A stretch of 64,000 nucleotides of DNA from Symsagittifera roscoffensis (lineage: Eukaryota > Xenacoelomorpha > Acoela > Convolutidae), in NCBI RefSeq assembly GCF_963678635.1, contig NC_087064.1, forward strand, positions 28,438,189 through 28,502,188. Direction: 5' to 3'. Below the pieces are notes generated by a model that ran no database searches, was not told where the DNA came from, and saw only the letters and a list, made by a program, of their open reading frames with translations. A program made the position numbers and the translations under genes. Shown in pieces: positions 23,878 to 32,496 of this stretch (positions within the stretch are counted from its first letter, which is position 1; each line of letters opens with the position of its first letter).

Positions 23878-25350
23878 GCGATAGCGTGAAAATTTTATAT
23901 GGTGGTGAATTTTGGAAGGTAGATAAACTTAAGTCTGCTGTAAATGACCACTGGCACTGTATCTTGAGTGACACTCGGGTTTCTGGGGATTCATTGACAG
24001 AGACAGCACGCGATGAGGACATCGATCTTGAGTCCGGGGAGTATGTGCCAGTCGGTCATATCTGGAAGTTTGACCTTGAGGGACACGAAAATACGTGATT
24101 TTGGAGTGAAGTTTTAATTTTCAAAATTTCGAATGGAGCCTGTCATGCTCAGTTTTCTCGCACCAACTGAAAACACAAAATGAAAAATCAGAACGACCGA
24201 ATTTACAATTGCGGGAGAATATTTAAGAAAACAGCAGGAAATTGCTATTTGCAGTTTCCAGATACAAAATAAGACACGAGTAGAGCCGTCTTATCCTGAA
24301 ATAGGAGGCGAGATAATCACGAGAGAAGAGTGCAATTATTCGAACTGAACCAGAGTGAACCTTCAACGGAAAGGTGGACAGCTGGAGTGTCCCAATGGTT
24401 CAGACTAAAACTTCAATTCTAGAGTCTAAACTTATTTCCTTTGTTAAAACTGATTAGTATTGAACTTATCAAGTTATCTTATTTAATTCTCGAGATGCTC
24501 ATCAAATTAATTACTCCTTGTTCTCGAATGCGTCGACATGTGAGTTTCAAATTTAGTTTTCTCGAGTGTGTTTTATGAGCGAGTTTTAGGTTGATCCATC
24601 TGAAATGGATCAAAGTTCCACTGTCCAATAAAAAGTAACTTAACGGATTGTTCCGACCCTGTTTTTAACGGCGTTCGTGTATTTTGGGTATCTCGAGACC
24701 TAAGTATGGGGACGTTCTTATTCTCTAGAGTGGGGGATATTTTGGTAGTAGCCTTTAAGCTGTAACGGGTTCTAGTCTCATGTCACAAGCGAACCGAATT
24801 GGCTCCGACCGTTCTTGAGGTAGAAAAGCACAAGAGATAGTGTCCCTGACTCTTGAGCCAATGGTTATAGGGCCTATTTTTCTTAAGCCTCATATGTGAC
24901 CGAAGTAGGCGACTGTTATATAGTGTTTTTATGGCGCTCCTGGGTGTTTACACGACATCATGACTACGGAGTCGAACCCACTTGACACAGCTCCGGGCTG
25001 CATGCCCATTCTAGAGTACTGGTGGTACGGTTCAGCGAGAACGTGTGAACCTTCCGGTTGTACCGTGATAGCTTTTTAAGAAAACTTGAGAAAACTTCCT
25101 GGTACGCTCTCCGAACGAGGCCTAGCTAACCGAGTAAGGGAGGGGTAACTAGGGGGACAAAAACACGAGCAAAAAGACAAAAAGTGAAACAAAAACAAGA
25201 AAAAAGTACAGAAAAAGGAACAAAAACCGTAAAACAACAAGACAGTGACTTTGATAACAGATCATTTGGATCAAACCTTTATATTAGTTAAATAGTGTTT
25301 TATAAGACAGATCGTTTCGATCAATCTAGCAATTTAAACCAGTGACTTCA
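23878..25350 (+). repeat. Terminal (LTR-like) region of element A
   Basis: This interval is the reverse complement of 51508-53023, and its part 24255-24918 recurs at 55381-56304. Because element B shows the start of this region on both its sides in the same orientation (53285-52725 and 38460-37900), I interpret it as a long LTR of up to about 1.8 kb, of which A keeps about 1.47 kb. On the complementary strand a strong acceptor-like TTTTGTGTTTTCAG lies near 24160. Confidence 0.6.
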
Positions 25351-25354
25351 ATAA

Positions 25355-25372
25355 GGTGCCCGAGTGGGGGGC
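25355..25372 (+). other. Primer-binding-site-like sequence of element A
   Basis: GGTGCCCGAGTGGGGGGC sits right after the inferred LTR end and resembles lysine-tRNA type primer sites (GGCGCCC...GTGGGG). Element B has the same site at 51491-51507 on the minus strand. The tRNA identity is a guess, as the leading T of a canonical TGG is absent in both copies. Confidence 0.4.
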
Positions 25373-25406
25373 GTTGTTAAGGGTTTTCAGACAGATTGCA
25401 GCCTAG

Positions 25407-25600
25407 CCAGACCACTAGGAGACTTGACTGGAAAGGGTGACCAGCCGAGTGGGAAAGTGGTTCACAAGGATCGAACCAGACCACTAGGAGACTTGACTGG
25501 AAGAGGTGACCAGCCGAGTGGGAAAGTGGCTCAGAAGGACTGAGCTGAACAGACTGGAAACTTGACTGGAAGAGGTGACCAGCCAAGTGGGAAGGTGGTG
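25407..25600 (+). repeat. 70-bp tandem repeat in A leader
   Basis: Nearly three units of about 69-70 bp, each with AGACTTGACTGGAA and GGTGACCAGCCRAGTGGGAA. The array is conserved in element B at about 51258-51455. It lies between the PBS-like site and gag and may be part of a packaging or leader structure. Confidence 0.8.
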
Positions 25601-26489
25601 CTGCAGTCAAGTGCAGAACGGAGACAACCAGCACGGGATCACTACAAGAGGACGCACAGGGGTGTTCTGAAGTTGCGCAAACGGGTATCGTTAGAATCCA
25701 CATTACATTATAGGAGATAAGTGTAAAATTGGATAAGCGGAGCCCCATTGTTTTGAGGAAGTTTTTACACAAGCAGGTCTGGAAACAGGTCTACGGTTTT
25801 CTCTCGAGAGGTTTAGCACCCGGCGCTTAAGGGATTTTTCGGCTTAAGAGGGGGGCTAAAGAGGGGGAGGTTAGAAGGGGGGCTGGTTAGGTTAGAGGTT
25901 AGCGGTTGTAAATTGTAAAAAGGGGGGACACGTTAGAGTAACTAATTGTTCGGCATCGTCGATTTAGTTACATTAGATACTTACACGCGTTGGTTATAAG
26001 AAGCGGATATCCAAATTTAAAATCAGATTAAGGTAGTACCCTGGTCGGATCGGTAGGGGGGGGAACGGACATAGACAGTTTTTGTGATACCCCATAAGAT
26101 CGCTAACAGGGGGAGGAAAACGCGTGGCAATCGGGTACCAGACATTTTTTCGGACAAAGATTGACATCAGTCAACCTTGAATTTCAGGAAAATTCATCCA
26201 TCTGTTTTTGAAATATTTTCCAGTTTAAATTTTTACGTTTTGGTGAAAATTTGTTGTTGGTATTTTAACGAACAGGTGATCACAAGATACCTGCGGGGAA
26301 TTTAGGGTTTCAAATAGCCTGAAACATTGAGAGGGAGACAAATACTGGTGGGTTAGTATTTGGGTTTTGGCCATTAAGATTGGGATTTTGGGAAATTTTT
26401 TACTAGAGCTCAAGTGGTGGTAAAAGGTACAGTGGTTCAAGAGTCCCTACAACGAAGAAGAAGAGATCCGATATCCAGACACTCATTGA
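25601..26489 (+). other. Untranslated leader of element A
   Basis: No ORF that is conserved with element B. G-rich runs (GGGGGGAACGG, AGAGGGGGAGG) and A-rich stretches are shared with the complement of 50500-51250. Probably 5' UTR. Confidence 0.5.
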
Positions 26490-27035
26490 CAAGTCTTGGG
26501 ACAGTACCGAAGAAGTCTTGGGACATTGCAGTCTGGGGACAGTCTTGGAGCAACACGGTCTTGGGACAGTCTCGGGACAGAGCAGTCTTGGGACAGTCTT
26601 GGGACAGTGCAGTCTTGGGACAGTCTTGGACCAGAGCAGTCTTGGTACGAAACAGTCTTAAGACACTAGTCTTGGGACAGTAGTCTTGGGACAGTAGTCT
26701 TGGGACAGTGGTCTTGGGACAGTGGTCTTGGGACAGTAGTCTTGGGACACTAGTCTTGGGACAGTAGTCTTGGGACAGTTGTCTTGGGACAGTGGTTTTG
26801 GGACACTAGTCTTGGGACAGTGGTCTTGGGACAGTGGTCTTGGGACATTGGTCTTGGGACAGTAGTCTTGGGACACTAGTCTTGGGACAGTAGTCTTGGG
26901 ACAGTGGCCTTGGGACAGTGGTCTTGGGACAGTTGTCTTGGGACACTAGTCTTAGGACAGTAGTCTTGGGACACTAGTCTTGGGACAGTAGTCTTGGGAC
27001 AGTAGTCTTAGGGCAAGGGTCTTGGGACGTACTGG
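26490..27035 (+). repeat. 14-bp minisatellite in A leader
   Basis: An uninterrupted array of GTCTTGGGACAGTR-type units, 14 bp each, with variants ending CACTA, CAGTG or CAGTT. The left edge is irregular (CAGTGCA and AGAGCA spacers). The same array occurs in element B (49855-50395) with a different set of unit variants. Because 14 is not a multiple of 3, all three frames stay open in long stretches and give false repeat ORFs. Confidence 0.95.
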
Positions 27036-27290
27036 GACAACACTGAATAGTCTTGGGACAGTAGAGAGAAAGTCTTGGGGGTACTAAGAGAGTACTAAGT
27101 CAGGTTGAAGTAACCAATTGCAAAATCAAATTCTCTATCCAATCCTAACATATAGAATTTTCAAAAGCTCAGGAAAAGTTGTTTTTAGCAAATTGTAAAT
27201 TTCTTTTTATAAAATTTTGTCAAAAGAGATTTTAACCTTAGAGTAGAATTTTGTAGATAGTAATCCTGTAAATAGGAACAATTGTAAATA
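27036..27290 (+). other. Leader between minisatellite and gag, element A
   Basis: AT-rich, conserved in element B (49609-49830), without an ORF. The gag ATG at 27291 follows TAAATA. No other signal seen. Confidence 0.45.
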
Positions 27291-30200
27291 ATGAGGCGGA
27301 GCAGGGTACCGGTAGCTGAAAAAAGATCTACCGAGGCGAAGACAAAGTATAATTCGTCGCTACGTAAAACAACATCAATGGGTCCGAAGGTAACAAAGAA
27401 GAACTTTTCAGTTAGTATGGTCAGCACGAGGAGTACCAGGGAGAACAGAGCAAAAGAGGGCACGGAAGGGGAACGAGTAGAACCCACCATCGAGATTGAT
27501 CTAGAGACACCGGATCAAAGTGTGGATGAAGTGGGAAAGAAAACGACAGAGTCAACTCCGATGCCCAATGCGGAAGAACCTAATCCGAAGCCCATGGAGA
27601 TCTCACCGATAGACAACGTGGAAGACACAACAGGCAACACGCCAGAAACGGTGAAGGATGAGTCTCAAAAGAGAACGTCTTTTACTGAAAGATTGGCGAT
27701 GATGGTCGAAATGAGATCGAGAGACGCAGCAGTGGAGGAGACTAAAGCCGAGAAAAGCAAAACATTCGGAACAGTATCCTCGAGTTCTTGTTGAACGTGT
27801 TTCTAAACAATTTACGGATGAAGTTGTGTCCTCCTCTCGATATCGGAAATCTTCGGCAGAAGGATCAGATCGACAAAAAATGTACAGCTTCACTGGATCA
27901 CTAAGTCGACCTTTACAGCAAAAAGTCGACTTAGTAATCCAGTGAAGAGGGCTCAAACCTTGAATAGAAGTAAACAACGGAAATCGTTAGAGAAAGCGAA
28001 GCTATTGAAAATACTTCATTTGTGTCCGATATAACACTTGTTACACTAGTCCGAAGCCCATGGAGACCTCACCGATAGACAACGTGGAAGACACAACAGG
28101 CAACACGCAAGAACCTAACCCGAAGCCCATGGAGATCTCACCGATAGACAACGTGGAAGACACAACAGGCAACACGCCAGAAACGGTGAAGGATGAGTCT
28201 CAAAAGAGAACGTCTTTTACTGAAAGATTGGCAATGATGGTCGGAATGAGATCGAGAGACGCAGCAGTGGAGGAGACTAAAGCCGAGAAAAGCAAATATT
28301 CGGAGAAGTATCCTCGAGAACGACAGAGACCGACCAAAACGAGGATCAGAAAAAACCGGGACCAGCGACCGACTACAGGACAACAACGGACCATGGAACA
28401 ACTACTCTTGAGCTAAGCGACTTGATGGCGAAGCTAGATCAGATAGATGAGAAACTGAAGCACAGCGAAGAGGATAGAAATGTGATAAGGAAGGAAATGA
28501 GAAACCACAAACATGAGTACCTGGACAACTATTTCCATCTAGCGAGAGCAACGGAGGAAAAGCTTCAGCAGATGTCTGACAAAGTAGAAACCACTGATGG
28601 AGAGCGAGACAAGAACATCAGAAAAGACATGCGAGAAATGAAGCAGCGATATGATGCAGTGAATAGCCAGTTGGGGAGTTTGGAAACGAGAATGGATACG
28701 ATGAGTAGGGACCAGGCTGAGAGCTCAAGTGCTATACAGACAAAGTTAGACGCTATCTTGAGGAATTCAGCACCACAAGACAGGCCAGCGGCAGAGCGGA
28801 CACATGGTAATAGAGTTGACTTCGTGGAACCACAAAGGAACAAACGACAGTCAACACCGTTACCAGTAACCCGGGAGGCTGCGAGTACGGCACCGGTGGG
28901 GGCCAAGGCTATTATAAAAAGTGGAACAGCGAACACTACAAGTGGTCCAGGAGACTCCACGACTCAAAACAACGTGGGACCGGATGCCATGACATGGGCA
29001 AGCACCTGGGAAATGATGAACAGGACACTAGAGGCCTTCGCTACAAGGAACACCGACTCGAGTGACAGAGGAAGCAACAAATCTAGGAAAACTTTCAAGA
29101 AACCAAAAGAATTCAAAGATGATTCAGACGGATGCATTGACACTTGGGTAGAAGTCATGAGGTTGCACTTGGAACAAGACAACTTGAACGATGAGAGGCA
29201 AGCATGCACAGCGATACTGAGCAACCTGGAAGGCACGGCTTTGAAATGCGTGGTTGCGAAGAAAGAAGAAGAACGCGATACAGCGGACAAAATCTTTGAA
29301 ATTTTGTTAAATCGATTCGGCTCAGGTATGAAGGGTCATCAAGCGATGATGCGATTTGAAAAGAGAAGACAAAGGGACGATGAATCGATAGACAGGTTCC
29401 TAGATGATCTTGAAAGCTTGAGAAGAAGGAGTGACCCGGAAGAATCTACCAATCGAAGGAACTTCAGCATCGCCTCAATGTTCATTGATGGGGTAAAAAG
29501 TGATGACTTGAGAACGATGTTAGCAACATACTATACATTGTCGAAAGACAGTGCACCAACTCCAGAAGAGATGAGGCAGAAGTCAAGAGAAAACATGCTA
29601 ATGAAACCCAAGAAAAACTCGTACTCAGACATAAGGAATACGCAAGGGGGAGTCAGCCACAAAGGTCGTCATGGTAGAATCCCAGAGATGACATGGACAA
29701 ACGCAGATCATGCGCGAACTGCGGGTCAGCTGACCATCATGTGGCGGATTGCACGACATACAAAGAGGGCATGAAGAGTTTGGGATATGCACCCGATGAG
29801 GAAGATATGAGCCAGATGGAGGAACACGAGTTCTATAGTGGCTTGATCATCAAAATAGGTGCAAGATGTTTCTTCTGCAACCAAAAGGGACACTTCAGGA
29901 TGGACTGTCCGTTGTTTTGGGAGGCGGTCAAGAATCAAAGTCATCCAAAACACAAGTTGGCGTTAGCAGCGGTACAGAACCAGAGAAACAGACAAGGTGA
30001 ATTTGAGACGAAAAACCTAGAAAAACCAGGTGCGGAACTGCCGACGAAAACAGTGAAAGCTGTAACACAATGTAATAGTGCAATAGAAGCCACGGCAAGG
30101 AACGCCCCAGAAATAAATTATGAGAAGGCGGCAGCGGAGGCTATCAACAAAGTGAAACAGGACCTGGCAGCGAAAGAAATAGAACAACGGCTGAAGCAAG

Positions 30201-30298
30201 AGATCGAAAGACAGAAAATGAACGAAGCATTAAGTTGCTCACAAACAATACCAGAAGCTGCAGTGGGGTCGACAAAAATGGAAACTGCAACACTGTAA
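27291..30298 (+). pseudogene. Gag of element A, broken
   Basis: It starts MRRSRVPVAEKRST at 27291 and runs through an acidic Pro/Thr/Glu-rich N-terminal part and a coiled coil (28422-28700). A capsid-like helical region follows (DTWVEVMRLHLEQDNLNDE to IDRFLDDLESLRRR, 29140-29430). Two CCHC knuckles come last, CANCGSADHHVADC and CFFCNQKGHFRMDC (29700-29920), then a Gln/Lys/Glu-rich tail. An insertion at about 27779-28051 plus a local duplication interrupts the N-terminal part, and a frameshift near 29650-29700 separates capsid from knuckles. In element B the same region is one frame apart from single stops. Gag would coat and package the element RNA. Confidence 0.85.
27779..28051 (+). repeat. 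Insertion and local duplication inside gag of A
   Basis: About 270 bp with no counterpart in B interrupt gag. They contain a hairpin (CTGGATCACTAAGTCGAC against GTCGACTTAGTAATCCAG, about 27893-27945). Just after, a 57-bp gag segment starting CCGAAGCCCATGGAG is present twice (28052 and 28119), besides its original copy at about 27588. The insert has no clear TIRs; it could be captured cellular or viral-like sequence, but I cannot identify it. Confidence 0.7.
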
Positions 30299-30300
30299 AG

Positions 30301-31158
30301 ATGGTTACAGGAAAGCCATTTGGCATAACAAAGATTGGGGCAAGAATAATGTCAATAATCACTATGGGCGGCCATGAAGTAACGAGAAACTTGAGCGAAC
30401 CAAGTGACCAGACAATAATGCACATTGGTGTGTACGCAGATTACTTGAGTTGTATAAGCCCACAAACGACTTCTAGAGCATTGAGGGCAATACTCACGAG
30501 AGGGGGTAGCAAGTCGGTACGAGTTGATAACAGGTACACAGAAGCTTATGGTCCACATGAGGTGATGCTAAATATAGATGGAATCAACATCTATACGAAA
30601 ACAATGATAACATGTGATGAAGATCTAATTGGGCAAATCTACGTGGGAAAAGAAGAGTTGAAAGTGAGATCGATTGGACACTGCGCCATGCTTGAGGAAG
30701 ATGCAATTCACATCGGGACAGAGGCAGATGTGACAGCACATGTGCTTGAAATAAGCGGTAAGAAGACTCAGTTACGTGGGTTACTTGATACGGGAGCAAT
30801 CTTGAGTGTCATACCAATCGAAACTTGGGAATGAATGGGCTTCAACAAAGATGATTTGATAGATTCAAGAATACGGTTGTCAGCTGCAAACAAAGGGGCG
30901 CTGCGGGTGTTGGGCAGAACGCCGATAATAGCCCTGAATCTGGGGGAACGTAACCTGTGGATGAGCTTTCTTGTGGTCGAAAACCTAGATGAGTCTGACC
31001 AATTTATTTTAGGCAGAGACTTCATCAGGAACTTTGATGTAGCGATTGATCTAAACTACGCAATGTTCAGGATACGGAACCCGGATAGGAGGTACGCAAT
31101 CAAACCGGTAAATTTAATAATGGCAAATGAGACAAAAAGCACCGGTGTTCTTGAGTAG
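30301..31158 (+). pseudogene. Protease region of element A
   Basis: The frame from 30301 carries a conserved linker (KIGARIMSIITMGGHEVTRN) and, at about 30775, LRGLLDTGAILSVIPIETWE, with the DTGA active site of a retropepsin. A TGA stop at 30832 splits it from the second half, which holds FILGRDFIRNFD, the ILGRD-type flap/C-terminal motif. In element B this whole segment (about 860 bp) is deleted. Retropepsin would process the Gag-Pol polyprotein. Confidence 0.8.
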
Positions 31159-32481
31159 GAGAGTGAGGCTAAAGGCGAACGAAGCGGCGATCGTAAGCTT
31201 ACGAATGAAAAATTACAATGAACGAAGTGACAACAAGCAGGTATGCATAGTCCCAAATCCAAATAGTCAAAGTGCTGCTGTTTTAGGAAGATCATTCTCG
31301 GTCACGAAGAGCGGTCTCTGCGTGAGTGTCTTATTGAATACACTTGACATGCCAATCACGATACAGAGGGGGAGGAAATTGGGATATGCTTTACCCGTAA
31401 AAACTCGATATGAAATGACTGAAAACCATAAACAAAATGAAGTTGTTGATTGTCCCAATCATAGGGACAAAATTTGTATCTTGAGACGATTGAAGAAAAT
31501 AAAAGGTTCATCAGGTCTTTTGAAGTCACTTAAGTCAGAGACAGACGATGGACTATCGAGCTGTTCGAATTTCCCGGAACGGCCCACACTAGATGAAATA
31601 CAGAGTGATAAACCGGTCCTACCGGAAATTGAACACTTAAGAGGCAAGTTAACGGACGAACAGCTCGAAGCCATCAAGGACGTACTAGAACGGAACGATG
31701 AGGTTTTTTCAAGACATAAGGCAGACATCGGGTGTTGTAATTTTGTTGAGCATGAAATAGAACTTGAGTAAAACGCAAAACCGCACAGGGAGGGGGCGAG
31801 GCGCATGACCCCACACAAATCGGATGCGTGTAGAAAGGAGATCGAAACGCTACTAGAGTATGACATGATAGAACCATCCAAATCACCGTGGGCGTGTGGA
31901 GTAGTGATGGCCAAAAAGAAAGGCGACCAGTTGAGGTTTTGTGTGACTTTCGATACCTGAACTCCGTCACGGTGAAGGATGCCTATCCCATACCTAGGAT
32001 TGATGAGAGTCTCTCGAAGTTAGGTGATGCAAAATTTTTTATGACTCTTGATTTAGGCTCGGCCTTATGGCAGGTACCACTCAGGAAGCAGGACAGGGAC
32101 AAGACAGGGTTTGCCTGCGAGTTGGGTCTGTTTAAATGAAAACGGATGCCGTTTGGATTTTGCAATGCCACTGCCACGTTTCAGCGGTTGATGGCACTCG
32201 CGCTGATAGGCGTGACGAAGAAGTATGGCAATCTGGTAATGTGCTATGTGGATGACGTGGTAATAGCGACACCCACACTAGAGGACCACATTGAGAGACT
32301 TGACGAAGTATTTGCGTGTACGAAAAGGTCGGGGCTGAAGTGCAAACCATCAAAGTGTGAGATACTCAAGGACTCGATAAAATACTTGGGCAGGATGGTG
32401 GACAGACACGGCATCAGACGAGATCCAGACGCAGTAGAAGCAGTTCTAACTTGGAAATCGCCAAAAACGGAAACCAATTGA
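31159..32481 (+). pseudogene. Reverse transcriptase of element A
   Basis: A connector (KLTDEQLEAIKDVLERNDEV, HKADIG) leads to the RT of Ty3/gypsy type: IEPSKSPWACGVV, DFRYLNSVTVKDAYPIPRID, TLDLGSALWQVPL (motif A), MPFGFCNATATFQRLM (motif B) and YVDDVVIATPTLEDH (catalytic YVDD, motif C). Damage specific to A is a stop at 31769, a frameshift near 31940 and a TGA at about 32137, where B has TGG. Both copies share a -1 frame discontinuity at about 32470, before LMSFLGFANYY. Role: synthesis of cDNA from the element RNA. Confidence 0.85.
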
Positions 32482-32496
32482 TGAGCTTCCTGGGTT

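Noticed and set aside
22263-24098. Long plus-strand frames opposite the RLE LINE (for example 23037-23732)
   Set aside because: They are antisense shadows of the reverse transcriptase, which has clear motifs on the minus strand.
23878-24918. LTR start at TGTTAYATAG (24915), where the fragment at 56304 also stops
   Set aside because: Homology between copies, including the related block near 19366, continues past this point on both sides, so it cannot be the LTR end by itself.
26414-26876. Repetitive SQDxCPKT-like and LGQSW-like proteins from the minisatellite (also 49876-50483)
   Set aside because: They are the translation of a 14-bp tandem array in any frame, lie in the untranslated leader, and are not conserved between A and B.
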